From Bog-473 sp963756025 (GTDB lineage: Bacteria > Actinomycetota > Acidimicrobiia > Acidimicrobiales > RAAP-2): a DNA stretch of 64,000 nucleotides. A program made the position numbers and the translations under genes. The stretch spans positions 1-64,000 of the forward strand of contig CAVWMF010000003.1 in NCBI GenBank assembly GCA_963756025.1, read 5' to 3'. Each line of letters starts with the position of its first letter. Positions within the stretch are counted from its first letter, which is position 1. The notes under the pieces were generated by a model. That model was given only the letters and a program-made list of their open reading frames with translations. It had not been told where the DNA came from and did not search any database. This document shows positions 1 to 9,745 of this stretch, one piece after another.

Positions 1-872
1 GTGGGCAGCGGGTGCGGAAGCGACATCCCGAGGGCGGATTGATGGGGCTCGGGGGCTCTCCGGCCAGAATGACGGGCGTCCGGGTGACGTCGGGATTGGG
101 CTCGACCGCCGACGACAGCAGCGCTTCGGTGTAGTGGTGCGCGGGCGTGGCGTAGAGGACATCCGACGGCGCGATCTCGCAGAGTCGGCCGAGATACATG
201 ACCGCCACCCGGTCACTCACGTTCTTCACCACCGCAAGATCGTGGGCGATGAAGAGGAGCGTCAGGTTGTGTTGCGCCTTGAGGTCTTCGAGCAGGTTGA
301 GGATCTGGGCCTGCACGGAGACGTCGAGGGCCGAGACGATCTCGTCGCACACCAACAGCTTGGGCTCGAGCACGAGCGCACGGGCGATGCTGATCCGTTG
401 GCATTGGCCGCCCGAGAATTCCCGGGGGTACCGGTTGCCGGCGACGGAGGGATCGATCCCGACCGAGTCGAGCATGGCGTCGACCTTGGCCCGGCGCTCC
501 TCCTTGGTCCCGATCTTCCAGATGGTGAGCGGCTCGGCCACGATGTCGGCCACGCGCCGGCGGGGATTGAGCGACGAGATCGGATCCTGAAAGATCATCT
601 GCATCTCGGTTCGCTTCTGGCGGAGGTCGCCCCGATCCAATGACGTCAGCTCGGTTCCTTGGAAGGTGACCTTGCCCGATGTCGGCTTCTCCACCTGCAC
701 GACCGCCCGGCCGGTGGTCGACTTGCCGCAGCCCGGACTCGCCGACCAGGCCGAGCGTCTCCCCCTCGTCCAACGTGAAACTGACGCCGGCGACGGCCTG
801 CACGGTGTTGCCACCGCGGCTGAAGGAGACGACGAGATCCTCGACGGCTGAGCAGCGGGCCCGGGCGGTCAC
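1..872 (-). CDS. oppF: Oligopeptide ABC transporter ATP-binding protein (OppF/DppF-like), partial and frameshifted
   Basis: Cytoplasmic ATPase of a peptide importer, the last gene of the oppBCDF operon; it runs off the left edge. Translation gives an ABC domain: an N-terminal strand (VEDLVVSFSRGG), Walker A near 735, Q-loop MIFQDPISSLNPR, signature FSGGQCQR, Walker B LLVCDEIVSALD, the switch His in FIAHDLAVV, and the Opp C-terminal tail ending CRFRTRCP. The Walker A lysine frame is broken by one extra base in the CCC at 732-734; removing it restores ESGCGKST. The GTG at 872 follows GGAGG by four bases. In this assembly the oppD frame reads into it with no stop, so a natural D-F fusion is an alternative. 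Confidence 0.85.
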
Positions 873-1921
873 GTCGCCTCCGTTCCGCCGGCTCACGGCC
901 CCGGCCGTGCCGGTTCCGCCGGCCCCGGTGAGCGGGAACCAACAGGCGTAGCTGTGTCCCGGTACGGCTCCTTCGACCAGCGGAGGCTTCTCGTGATGGC
1001 ACTTGGTCTGCGCGTAGGGGCAGCGGGGTGCGAACGGACAGCCGGCCGGAGGCGAGAGGAGATCGGGCGGTCGGCCCTCGATCGCCGTCGAGCCGGGTAT
1101 GGCTGGGATTGCCGATCCGCGGGAATGGAGCGGAGCAGGGCCTCGGTGTAGGGCATGGACATCTGCGAGAAGAGGACGCTGGTCGGAGCCCGTTCGACCA
1201 CGTTGCCGGCGTACATGACGATGATCTCGTCCGTACGGGTGGCCACGACGCCAAGGTCGTGGGTCACCAGGACCATGCCCATCTCCCGGTCCCGTTGCAA
1301 GGTGCTCAACAGATCGAGGATCTGCGCCTGGACGGTGACGTCGAGCCCGGTGGTGGGCTCGTCCGCCATGAGCAGCCGCGGCGCGCACGCCAGAGCGATG
1401 GCGATGATCACCCGCTGGCGCATGCCCCCCGAGAGTTGGTGCGGGTAGGCGCCGAAGCGTTCGACCGGGGACGGGATGCCGACCTGCGTGAGGAGCGACA
1501 GCGCCGTCTCCTTCGCCTCGGCCCGGTCGAGCTTGAGATGGATCTTGAGCGGCTCGGTGATCTGGTGGCCGATGCGTTGGACCGGGTTGAGCGAGGTCAT
1601 CGGGTCCTGGAAGACCATGGCGATCTCGGTTCCCCAGAGGCGGCGCAGGTCATCGGGCGACGCATTGAGGATTTCCTGGCCCTGGTAGCGGACTGATCCG
1701 GTCTGGGTCACATCCCGGCGGGGGAGGAGCCCCATGATCGCCCGGGAGAGCACGGTCTTGCCCGAACCCGATTCGCCCACAATGCCGAGTGTCTTGCCCC
1801 GTTCGAGCGCGAGCGAGACCCCTTGCACCGCCTGCAACTCACCCTGCGGGGTGGCGAACGACACCTTCAGGTCCTCGACGACCAGCAGCGGCGATGCTGC
1901 CGAACCCGGGTCCGCCGTCAC
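873..1921 (-). CDS. oppD: Oligopeptide ABC transporter ATP-binding protein (OppD/DppD-like), frameshifted
   Basis: First ATPase of the peptide importer. The GTG start at 1921 overlaps the oppC stop (GTGA). Visible motifs are Walker A GESGSGKT, Q-loop VFQDPMTSLNPVQRIG, signature LSGGMRQRV, Walker B LLMADEPTTGLD and H-loop VTHDLGVV. The Opp-type C-terminus, with the cysteine cluster GCPFAPRCPYAQ that commonly binds Fe-S in this subfamily, is reached only after removing two extra bases, at about 1117-1123 and 1085-1086. No stop is seen before the oppF start, so the end coordinate is my estimate. The two errors lie about 35 bp apart, which suggests sequencing indels rather than decay. Confidence 0.85.
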
Positions 1922-2896
1922 AGCTTCACCTCCGTCACGTCGAAGTAGGAGCGCAGCTTGTCGGCCACCACGTTGAGGCAGAAGAGGAGGGAGAACATGG
2001 CCGCGGCCGGGAAGATGAGGAGCCACGGGTTGTTCTGGCCCTTGCCGCCGGAGAGGAGCGAGGAGCCCTCGTTGAGCATGTTGCCCCAGCTCGGGGTGGG
2101 CGGGGGCACGGAAAGCCCCAGAAAGGCCAGCGTGCCCTCGAGCACGATGACCGTGGCCACGGCGATCAACCCGAAGGAAATGACCGTCGGCAGAATGTTC
2201 GGCAGGATCTCCCGACCCAGTATCCGCCCGTCGCTCGCCCCCAGCGCCTTGGCGGCCATGACGAAGTCCCGGCTGGCGTACGACAGGGTGGACGCCCGGA
2301 TGATCCGGAAGATGACCGGTGCGCTGAAGACCCCGATGACGAGGGTGATCTTCCAGAGCTGGTGGCCCCAGAACGAGCCGATGGCGATCACCGCCACCAG
2401 GGCGGGAAACGCCAACACGGCATAGGAGACGGTGTTGAGGAAGGTGTCGACGCGGCCACGGCGGTAGGCCGAGAACATGGCGGGGATCCCGCCGAGGATC
2501 ATGCCGATAGCCGTTCCGCCGAAGCCGACCACGAGGGAGACACGGGCGCCGAAAAGCAGCCGGCTGAAGATGTCGCGGTTGAGGTCGTCGGTCCCGAGCA
2601 GGTGCCCCCAGGCCGGAGCGCCGTTCTGGGGTGCGGAGAAGTTCTGGAAGTCCGGATTCGGCAGGGGGAGCACGTTGGCGAAGATGGCCACCAGGATGAT
2701 CAGGCCGATCCAGCCGCTGCAGATCCAGAAGAAGACGCCGAGCCGCTTCTTGCCGCCCCGACCTCGGCCACGGCTGCGGCAGGGCGCCTCCGCCGGTCCC
2801 GACTCCGCCGGTCCCGCCGGCCCCGCCGGACAGGAATACCCCGTCGGGACCCAGGGCGGCGGTGTCCTGGGGCAGTCCGGCGGCGAGCTCAGTCAC
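1918..2896 (-). CDS. oppC: Oligopeptide ABC transporter permease (OppC/DppC-like), frameshifted near N-terminus
   Basis: Inner-membrane permease. The GTG at 2896 overlaps the oppB stop (GTGACTGA). The first ~35 residues (VTELAAGLPQDTAALG, then Gly/Thr-rich) are in one frame. The transmembrane body, from a basic RGGKKRLGVFFW segment through the last residues FDVTEVKL, is in another. The switch lies in a Gly/Pro/Ala-coding simple repeat between about 2760 and 2870. The body contains the OppC N-domain 'GHLLGTDDLNRDIFSRLL', about six hydrophobic helices and the EAA loop around SRDFVMAAKALGAS. It pairs with OppB as the translocation channel. Confidence 0.85.
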
Positions 2897-3836
2897 GGGC
2901 GATCCTCGGGTCGACGACGGTGAAGATGAAGTCAAAGACGAAGTTGATCAGCACGATGGCGACGGCCACGACGAGGGTGATGCCCTGGACGACGGTGTAG
3001 TCATCCTGGTTGATCGCCGAAATGATCTGGAAGCCGAGGCCGGGCAGCTGCAGGAGCAACTCGACGACGAACGTCCCGGCGATGAGCCCGCTGATGGTCA
3101 CCCCGGCCGAAGCCAGGACGGAGACCGACGAGGGCCGCAAGGCATGGCGCCACATGATCCGGCGGTCCGACAGCCCTTTGGAGCGGGCCATGGTGATGAA
3201 GTCCTCCTGCAGCGTGGCGATGAGGTCGTTCCGCAGCAGCCGGAAGTAGATGACGATCGAGCCGAGGGCGAGCACGATCGACGGCAGGAGCATCGTGTGG
3301 ATGTTCGACCAGAAGTTCTGGGTGAGGGGAACGTAGGAGGCGGGTCCCGGGAAGACGTGCCAGTGGACGGCGAAGAGGAGGACCATCAGGGGGCCGATGA
3401 CGAACGCGGGGAGGGCCAGCATCCCGAAGGCCACGCCGTTGGAGAGCTGGTCGAAGAGGCGGTTCGGCCGGCGGGAGGCGGCCATCGCCATCGGGACGGC
3501 GACGATCAGCGCCATGATCTGGGAGATCACGATCAGCTCGATGTCGATCGGGAAGGACTCCGAAATGATGCTCGCCGTCGTCTGGTGCGTCGTGAAGGAC
3601 TGACCCAGGTCGCCCTGGAACACATGCCCGATCCAGATGAAGTACTGCATCCAGAGCGATTTATCGAGGCCGAGCTGCTGGTTGAGGATGGCCTCGTTCT
3701 GCGGGGTGGCGTTGGGGCCGAGGATGATGGCGGCGGGGTTCCCCGGCAGGAGGTGGACCAGGAAGAAACACGCCACCGAGACGAAGAAGATGATGATGAG
3801 CAGGAGTACGAAGCGCTTGGCGATGTACCTGCCCAC
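2889..3836 (-). CDS. oppB: Oligopeptide ABC transporter permease (OppB/DppB-like)
   Basis: Intact 315-residue permease, first gene of the minus-strand operon, starting at GTG (MGRYIAKRFVLL). The N-terminal helix is followed by the typical HLLPGNPA segment and a periplasmic stretch, then about five more helices. The EAA-type cytoplasmic loop 'EDFITMARSKGLSDRR' contacts the ATPases. It ends with the conserved VDPRIARD. No substrate-binding gene is seen within the window next to this operon; a family-5 binding protein lies at 42.7-44.6 kb but may serve another transporter. The upstream space of ~65 bp to the divergent glycosyltransferase is the likely promoter region. Confidence 0.93.
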   Translation of the reverse strand: MGRYIAKRFVLLLIIIFFVSVACFFLVHLLPGNPAAIILGPNATPQNEAILNQQLGLDKSLWMQYFIWIGHVFQGDLGQSFTTHQTTASIISESFPIDIELIVISQIMALIVAVPMAMAASRRPNRLFDQLSNGVAFGMLALPAFVIGPLMVLLFAVHWHVFPGPASYVPLTQNFWSNIHTMLLPSIVLALGSIVIYFRLLRNDLIATLQEDFITMARSKGLSDRRIMWRHALRPSSVSVLASAGVTISGLIAGTFVVELLLQLPGLGFQIISAINQDDYTVVQGITLVVAVAIVLINFVFDFIFTVVDPRIARD

Positions 3837-3889
3837 TCTGGCGGCCCCCCTTTCCTCTCTCCGAACCCTGCCTCCGGGGCCCCGTGTCC

Positions 3890-3895
3890 TACTAT
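3890..3895 (+). promoter_or_regulatory. -10 box (TACTAT) for a leaderless glycosyltransferase mRNA
   Basis: TACTAT fits the actinobacterial TANNNT -10 consensus and is followed by exactly six bases and a GTG codon at 3902. This spacing would start the mRNA at or next to the start codon, so I chose the 3902 start over the GTG at 3884, which would lie upstream of the -10 box. Confidence 0.5.
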
Positions 3896-3901
3896 GCGCC
3901 C

Positions 3902-5500
3902 GTGCCTGAGGCCCTCCCTACCCTGACTGGCCGCCTGCGAACCGTAGTCGGACTCGCTGTGGCGGTGATCGTCGTGCTCGGGATCTTCTTGCGCTTCTAC
4001 ACCCACTCGGCCCTGTGGCTCGATGAAGCCCTGACCGTCAACCGGGCCCGTCTCCCCCTCTCGCAGATCGCCGGCTCCGTCAAACAGGACGGCGCTCCGC
4101 CGCTGTACTACTACCTGCTGCACTTCTGGATGCGGATCTTCGGCCAGTCGGACCTGGCGACGCGCTCACTTTCCGGCGTGATCGGTGTCGTGTCCCTCCC
4201 CGTGGCCTGGCTGGCCGGCAATCGGTTCGGCGGGCGCTTCGGCGGAAGGGCCACGGCGTGGACCACGGTCGTCCTGCTCTCGAGCGCGCCGTTCGCCGTG
4301 TACTACTCGACCGAGGCGCGGATGTACTCGCTGGTGATCCTGCTCACCGGCTGCGGCGTCCTGGCCCTGAACCGGGCCCTGCAGCAGCCCCGACCGGGGA
4401 ACCTGATCGCCACGGCGGTCGTGACGGCTGCACTGCTCTACACCCAGTACTGGGCGCTCTACCTCGTCGGAGTGGTCGGGCTCTGGCTCCTGTTGTCCGC
4501 CCTCTGGTCCCGGCACCTCGACGCGGCGGCACCGGCCTGGAAGCGCCCGTTCGCCGCGTTCTGGGCCACGGCGGCGGGGTGCGTGCTGTTCGTGCCCTGG
4601 TTGCCGATCTTCATCTACCAGTCCCGGTACACGGGGACGCCGTGGGCCGCCCCGCCCAACTTCGCCGCGGTGATCAACGCCGTGACGGGATTCACGGCCA
4701 ATCAGGGCAGCCTGTCGATCGCCGGGACCGATCAGGGCCGCCTGCTAGCCCTCATCTACTTCGCCATGTTCGCGCTGGCGCTCTTCGGCGTAGGCCGCAG
4801 CGGGCGCATCATCGAGTTGGACGTGCACACCCAGCCGAGGTCCCGGGGGATGTCGATCGCCGTCGTGGGCACCCTCTTCGCCGCCATCGCCGGCGGGATC
4901 CTCACGACGAGCGCGTTCTCGCCCCGCTACGCCGCCGTGGTCTTCCTGCCGCTCCTGCTCCTGGTGGCGCTGGGTACGACGACCTTTCTCAGCACGAGGG
5001 TGCGTCTCGCCATCGTGGCCATCGCCGTGGTGGCGGGGTTCATCGGCTCCGTGCAGAACATCACGACGCTGCGCACGCAAGCCCCCAAGGTGGCCGCCGT
5101 CATCGATGCCCACGCCAAGCCGGGCGACATCATCGCCATGTGCCCCGACCAACTCGGACCGGCCACCTATCGGGCGGTGGCGCACCCGGGCACCTACAAG
5201 ATGGTGACCTTCCCCCGGGGGACCGGTCCCCAGTTCGTGGACTGGGTCAATTACGCCGATGTCGTGAAGGCGACCAGTGCGAAGGCGTTCGCCGACAAGC
5301 TGGTGGCGGAGGCGGGGAGCCACCACCGGATCTGGCTGGTGTGGCAGCCCGGCTATCAGACCTTCGGCGTCAAATGTGAGCAGCTGGCGGCGACGCTGCT
5401 GGCCCAGCCCGGCCTGGGCGGGCACAACTGGGTCGCTCCAAACGGTGCCAAGTACTACGAGCCGATGACGCTCACCGAATACGCCCCGCAGCCCGGCTGA
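3902..5500 (+). CDS. GT39-like polytopic glycosyltransferase
   Basis: Membrane glycosyltransferase of the dolichyl/polyprenyl-phosphate-sugar-dependent GT-C superfamily. The N-terminal helix is followed by the first extracytoplasmic loop with LWLDEALT, where the Asp-Glu pair is the usual catalytic/metal site, then PPLYYYLLHFW. About ten hydrophobic helices follow, and a soluble C-terminal region of ~130 residues (from KVAAVIDAHAKPGD). It probably transfers a sugar from a lipid-phosphate donor to a periplasmic glycan. Its stop overlaps the start of the next gene (TGATGG), so the two are likely co-translated. The start follows a -10-like box by six bases. The acceptor and sugar cannot be told from the sequence. 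Confidence 0.82.
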   Translation: MPEALPTLTGRLRTVVGLAVAVIVVLGIFLRFYTHSALWLDEALTVNRARLPLSQIAGSVKQDGAPPLYYYLLHFWMRIFGQSDLATRSLSGVIGVVSLPVAWLAGNRFGGRFGGRATAWTTVVLLSSAPFAVYYSTEARMYSLVILLTGCGVLALNRALQQPRPGNLIATAVVTAALLYTQYWALYLVGVVGLWLLLSALWSRHLDAAAPAWKRPFAAFWATAAGCVLFVPWLPIFIYQSRYTGTPWAAPPNFAAVINAVTGFTANQGSLSIAGTDQGRLLALIYFAMFALALFGVGRSGRIIELDVHTQPRSRGMSIAVVGTLFAAIAGGILTTSAFSPRYAAVVFLPLLLLVALGTTTFLSTRVRLAIVAIAVVAGFIGSVQNITTLRTQAPKVAAVIDAHAKPGDIIAMCPDQLGPATYRAVAHPGTYKMVTFPRGTGPQFVDWVNYADVVKATSAKAFADKLVAEAGSHHRIWLVWQPGYQTFGVKCEQLAATLLAQPGLGGHNWVAPNGAKYYEPMTLTEYAPQPG

Positions 5501-6663
5501 TGGACGCCCGGCCCGGTCTGGTCCGCCGGCTGGTCGAGCCCGCACGCGAGGCGCTCCTGCCGTTCGTGCTGGCCCGGGTGGTGGTGTTGGGGGTCCTCGC
5601 CCTGGCCCATTTCATCGTCGATCGCACGGACCCGGCCCACGTGGGCGTGGCGGCCCGGGTGCACGAGGGGCTCCTCGGCTGGGACGCGGGCTTCTACGAG
5701 ACCATCGCCCGGGTGGGCTATGGCGCCCTGGGGACGCAGTCCATCCGTTTCTTTCCCGCCGTCCCCGCCCTGACCCATGCCGTGGCATGGCTGCCGGGGG
5801 TGGGGGACGGGGCGGCGCTGCTGGTGGTCTCCAACGTGGCGGCGTACGTGGCCACGATCCTGCTGTACATCCTGGTGCGGCGCGAGACGCGCGATGCCAT
5901 GGTGGCGCGCCGGGCCATCTGGTTCCTCAGCCTGGCCCCCACCGCCTATGTACTCGTCATGGGCTACGCCGAGTCGACCCTGTTGTGTTTCGCCATCGGC
6001 ACGTTCCTGGCCCTCCGGCCCGCACCCGACCCTGATCCGGCCGCCAGCACGGCGCCGCATTTCGTGCTGGCCGGCGTGCTGGCGCTCCTGGCCGCGCTCA
6101 GCCGGCCCATCGGCGTGCTGTTGGCCCTCGCCGTGGCGGTCGAATTGGTCCGCTGGTGGAGCCGGTTGCGCCGCGGGCGGCGCGTGGCCGGCCTGGGCGC
6201 CACCGCGGCGCCGCTGATAGGACTGGCGGGCTTCGGCCTCTGGTCGCAGCACGAGGTCGGCGACTTCTGGGCCCCTCTCAGTGTGCAGTTACAGTCCTCG
6301 CACCACGGGGCCCTGGCGGACCCCCTGGTGACCGCCTACCACGACGTGCGCGGGCTCTGGCACGGGCATGTGGGCACGGCACTCCACGTGCCGTGGGTCG
6401 TGCTCGCCCTGTTCCTGTTCGTGGTGTGCTGGCGCAAGCTCCCCGCCTCCTACACGGTGTTCTCGGCCGCGGTCCTGGTCGTGGCGGTGGCCGGGTCCAA
6501 CCTCGATTCGTTCGAGCGCTACGCCCTCAGCGCCTTCCCGTTGAGCATGGCGGCCGCCCTGGTCTGTGGCAGGCCCGTCGTCGAGCGGGTCGTGCTCGTG
6601 CTGCTCCCCGCCGCGCTGGCGGCCTATGCGTTGCTGGCGTTCTTGAACATCTCGGTCCCGTGA
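5500..6663 (+). CDS. PIG-V-like mannosyltransferase family membrane protein
   Basis: A 387-residue polytopic protein with the GT-C layout of PIG-V/DUF2029-type mannosyltransferases: a first helix, then the loop motif GWDAGFYETIARVGYG and RFFPAVPALTH. This matches the family pattern WDaxxYxxIAxxGY...FFPLYP. About nine hydrophobic segments follow, and the C-terminus retains the NLDSFERYALSAFPL segment, which resembles the family's 'RY.l..fPl' feature. It overlaps the upstream GT39-like gene by a few bases and is probably in the same transcript. The likely role is transfer of mannose from polyprenyl-phosphate-mannose during surface glycan synthesis; the exact substrate is unknown. Confidence 0.75.
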   Translation: MDARPGLVRRLVEPAREALLPFVLARVVVLGVLALAHFIVDRTDPAHVGVAARVHEGLLGWDAGFYETIARVGYGALGTQSIRFFPAVPALTHAVAWLPGVGDGAALLVVSNVAAYVATILLYILVRRETRDAMVARRAIWFLSLAPTAYVLVMGYAESTLLCFAIGTFLALRPAPDPDPAASTAPHFVLAGVLALLAALSRPIGVLLALAVAVELVRWWSRLRRGRRVAGLGATAAPLIGLAGFGLWSQHEVGDFWAPLSVQLQSSHHGALADPLVTAYHDVRGLWHGHVGTALHVPWVVLALFLFVVCWRKLPASYTVFSAAVLVVAVAGSNLDSFERYALSAFPLSMAAALVCGRPVVERVVLVLLPAALAAYALLAFLNISVP

Positions 6664-6693
6664 TCATCCTCGGGGCCCATGGCGGGGAGCCGG

Positions 6694-6699
6694 TATCCT
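6694..6699 (+). promoter_or_regulatory. Putative -10 box (TATCCT) upstream of FAD oxidoreductase
   Basis: CCGGTATCCT here matches the -10 context immediately upstream of uvrB and uvrA. The next gene starts at 6752 after an AGAGGA ribosome-binding site, so a transcript would carry a leader of about 45 nt. Confidence 0.35.
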
Positions 6700-6700
6700 G

Positions 6701-6731
6701 CTGACGGCCAACTGACGGCCAACTGACGGCC
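6701..6731 (+). repeat. Three tandem 11-bp repeats (CTGACGGCCAA)
   Basis: CTGACGGCCAA occurs twice, followed by a third copy truncated to CTGACGGCC, between the putative -10 box and the ribosome-binding site of the next gene. It would lie in the 5' leader. It may be simple slippage or a regulatory direct repeat. Confidence 0.8.
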
Positions 6732-6751
6732 GATCGTGACGAGAGGACAGA

Positions 6752-8239
6752 ATGCCTGACGAGGCACCGGTGGTGATTGCGGGCGCAGGGCCGGGGGGAC
6801 TGACCGCGGCCTACCAGCTGACCAAGCGTGGATTGCGGCCGATGGTCCTCGAGGCCGATCCGGTCGTGGGCGGTATCAGCCGCACGGTCGAGCGCGACGG
6901 CTGGCGCTTCGACCTCGGCGGCCATCGTTTCTTCACCAAGGTGCCCGAGGTCGAGGCCCTCTGGCACGAGATCCTGCCCGAGGGCGATTTCCTCCTGCGC
7001 CCGCGCATGAGCCGCATCTTCTACAAGGGCAAGTACTACGACTACCCGCTGAAGGCGATGAACGCCGTGCGCAACCTCGGCGTGTGGGAGTCGACACTCT
7101 GCGGCTTCTCCTACATCTGGGCCCGCATCCGGCCCCCCAAGCACCAGGAGAACTACGAGGACTGGCTCGTGGCCCGCTTCGGCTGGCGCCTCTACCGGAC
7201 CTTCTTCAAGACGTACACCGAACGCGTCTGGGGGGTCGAGGTCTCCGAAATGCCGGCGGACTGGGCGGCCCAGCGCATCAAGAACCTGGACCTGCGCAAG
7301 GCGGTCATGAACGCGATCCTGCCCAAGCGCAACCAGAAGGAGATCACCAGCCTCATCGAGGAGTTCCAGTACCCGAAGTTCGGTCCCGGGATGATGTGGG
7401 AGGTCTGCGCAGAGAAGGTGGAGGCCGCCGGGGGGACGGTCCGGCTGTCGTCGCGGGTCACCCAGATCCACGTGGCCGACGGACGGGCGCAGTCGGTGAC
7501 CTTCGTACACGGGGACGGGGACGAGCCCGAGGTGGAGACGGTGCAGCAGGTGTCGCACGTGATCTCGACCATGCCGATGCGCGAACTGGTGCACACCATC
7601 ACGCCACCGGCGCCCGATGAGGTGCTGGCCGCCGCCGACGGGCTGCACTACCGGGACTACCTGACCGTGGCGCTCGTGGTGCCCGAGTCGCGGAGTTTCC
7701 CCGACAATTGGATCTACATCCATGCGCCCGAGGTCGAGGTGGGGCGGATCCAGAACTACGGCTCGTGGTCGCCCTATCTGGTCAAGGACGGGCGCACCTG
7801 TCTCGGGCTCGAGTACTTCGTGTTCGAGGGGGACCGGCTCTGGGAGATGGCCGATGACGACCTCATCGCCCTGGCGACCAGGGAACTTGCCGCACTCGGC
7901 CTCGTGGAGCCCGGTGACGTGGAGCGGGGGTACGTGGTGCGGGTGCCGAAGGCCTATCCGTATTACGACTTCACGTATCAAGCCAACGTCCAGACCATCC
8001 GCAAATATTTGGAGACCGAGGCGCCCAACGTGCATCCCATCGGCCGCAACGGGATGCACAAGTACAACAATCAGGACCACTCGATGTACACCGCCATGCT
8101 CACGGTGGAGAACATGTTCGGCGCGACCCACGACATCTGGTCCGTCAACGTGGAGGAGGAATACCACGAGGCCGGCTCGACCGGCCGTGACGCGCCGGTA
8201 CTGCCCTGGGCCCCCCGGTCCACCCTGACGACTCCGTAG
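6752..8239 (+). CDS. FAD-dependent oxidoreductase (amine-oxidase/UDP-galactopyranose-mutase-like fold)
   Basis: A 495-residue flavoprotein. The N-terminal dinucleotide-binding motif GAGPGGLTAAYQLTKRG is followed by the second FAD contact GGISRTVERDGWRFDLGGHR, typical of the amine oxidase/protoporphyrinogen oxidase/UGM clan. The C-terminal part has NGMHKYNNQDHSMYTA, which would sit at the flavin. It lacks the length and N-terminal motif of classical UDP-galactopyranose mutase (Glf), so I do not call it glf. Its place between glycosyltransferases and a flippase suggests work on a sugar nucleotide or lipid-linked sugar. The ATG follows an AGAGGA site. The next gene starts 16 bases later, probably the same operon. 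Confidence 0.8.
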   Translation: MPDEAPVVIAGAGPGGLTAAYQLTKRGLRPMVLEADPVVGGISRTVERDGWRFDLGGHRFFTKVPEVEALWHEILPEGDFLLRPRMSRIFYKGKYYDYPLKAMNAVRNLGVWESTLCGFSYIWARIRPPKHQENYEDWLVARFGWRLYRTFFKTYTERVWGVEVSEMPADWAAQRIKNLDLRKAVMNAILPKRNQKEITSLIEEFQYPKFGPGMMWEVCAEKVEAAGGTVRLSSRVTQIHVADGRAQSVTFVHGDGDEPEVETVQQVSHVISTMPMRELVHTITPPAPDEVLAAADGLHYRDYLTVALVVPESRSFPDNWIYIHAPEVEVGRIQNYGSWSPYLVKDGRTCLGLEYFVFEGDRLWEMADDDLIALATRELAALGLVEPGDVERGYVVRVPKAYPYYDFTYQANVQTIRKYLETEAPNVHPIGRNGMHKYNNQDHSMYTAMLTVENMFGATHDIWSVNVEEEYHEAGSTGRDAPVLPWAPRSTLTTP

Positions 8240-8255
8240 CAGTGCTCGTGCGCAC

Positions 8256-9745
8256 GTGAACGTGAGCGGGAGTGGGAGTGGGGGCGGCGAGGGCCCCGGG
8301 CCGGCGCCGAGCACGGTCGAGGTGCTGGTCGAGGGGATCCCGGCCGCCGTCTCCCTGGCGCCGAGCGGCGGTGGCCTCGCCCTGGGCGGGGAACTCCCGC
8401 TCGATGCCAAGGCCCGCCCGGGCGTCGAATCCCTGCGGGCGGGGCTGCTCCAGGCGGGCCCCCTGGCCGCCGCCGGGGTGCTGGCCAACGGGGCCAACGT
8501 CATCGTCACGGTGGCGGTGGCCCGGATCCTGTCGCCGCACTCCTACGGCGCGCTCAACCAGCTGACGGGCCTCTTCCTCATCCTCTCGATGCCCGGCTCG
8601 GCCGTGGTGGTGGCCGTGGTGCGGCGCGTCACGATGTGGTCCGACAGCGGTTCGGAGCATCTCGTGCGGCGCTGGGCCGGGCGCGTGCATCGCCAGGGCA
8701 CGCTGGCCGTCGTGGCCTGGGCCGCCATCGTCTTCGCCACCCGCCACTGGATTGCCGTCCTGCTGGGTCAACACAGCGGGATCGGGATCGCGGCCATCCT
8801 CACCGCGGCCGGATTCTTCGTGCTGCTCTCCCTGGACCGCGGCCTGCTGCAGGCCCGTCGGGGCTACCGCCCGCTCGCCGGCAACCTGTTGGTGGAAGGC
8901 GGCACACGCACCGTGTTCGTGCTGGCCCTCGTCGGCGCGGGGAAGGGGTCCTCGGGCGCGGCGGTGGGGATCCTGCTGGCCGAGATGGTGACGGCGGCCC
9001 AGGCGAGATACGTGGCGGTGCGCGCGCCTGGTCGACGGATCCGCTCGGGACACGGATGGCCGGCTGGATCGCCGCCCTGCGCCCCGACCACGTGCTGGAC
9101 GGTTCGCGCCCCGAACGGCAACGGGTGGTCATGGACCTCCTGGTGGCCTCGCTGTCCCTCTCGATGGTGGCGGTCCTGCAGAACGTCGACGTGCTGGTCG
9201 TCGGGCGGGACGATTCCGCCCACAGCGGGGCGTACGCCGCCGTCTCGGTGACCAGCAAGGCCATCGTGTTCGGGGCCGTGGTCCTCGGTGGCTACCTCCT
9301 GCCCGAGGCGGCCATCCGCTGGCGCCAGGGCGGCCACGCCCTGCGCCAGCTGGCCGTGGTCCTGGTACTCCTGTCGATCCCCGCCGCGCTCCTGTTGGTC
9401 GTGGCCCTCGGCTTCCCCCATCTCTTGTTGGTCGAGGTGTTCCACCATTCCTACGCGTCAGCGGCGTCTGCGATGGCCCCGTTGGTGGGAGCGATGATCC
9501 TGCTGAGCATCTCGGTGGTCCTGACCATGTACCTGCTGGCCATCGGCCGCCGATGGGTGGCCGGCGTCCTCACCGCGGGCGGGCTCGCGCTGGCCGTTGC
9601 CGTGCACCTGGTCCACGGGAGGCCGCACGCCACCGCGGTCGTCGACCTGATCGTGCAGGCCGTCGTGCTCGTCGTGATCCTGATCGGCTTCACCGCCATC
9701 CACCGGGTGCGCCTCCGTGCGCTCGCCGATCAGCTGGCGCAATGA
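8256..9745 (+). CDS. Polysaccharide flippase (Wzx/MATE-like), frameshifted
   Basis: Polytopic membrane protein of the MOP/polysaccharide exporter type, probably flipping a lipid-linked glycan or exporting polysaccharide. An N-terminal Ser/Gly simple repeat and a hydrophilic ~60-residue tail precede the helices that start at LQAGPLAAAGVLANGANV. The frame breaks at about 9015-9035 in a GC-dinucleotide run (net loss of one base). The downstream half (VVMDLLVASLSLSMVAVLQNVDVLVVGRDD, in pieces) carries the second set of helices to ADQLAQ. The two halves line up as one ~490-residue protein with about 12-14 helices. Its 3' end overlaps the convergent acyltransferase by 16 bp. Confidence 0.75.

Noticed and set aside
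893..2935. A 680-residue open frame on the minus strand
   Set aside because: It joins the oppC N-terminus, an out-of-frame stretch across the oppC body and oppD. It stays open because of high GC and the frameshifts, and is not one gene.
6527..8509. A 660-residue open frame antisense to the FAD oxidoreductase
   Set aside because: It has His/Asp/Val-rich shadow composition and no motifs. The plus-strand gene has a complete FAD fold.
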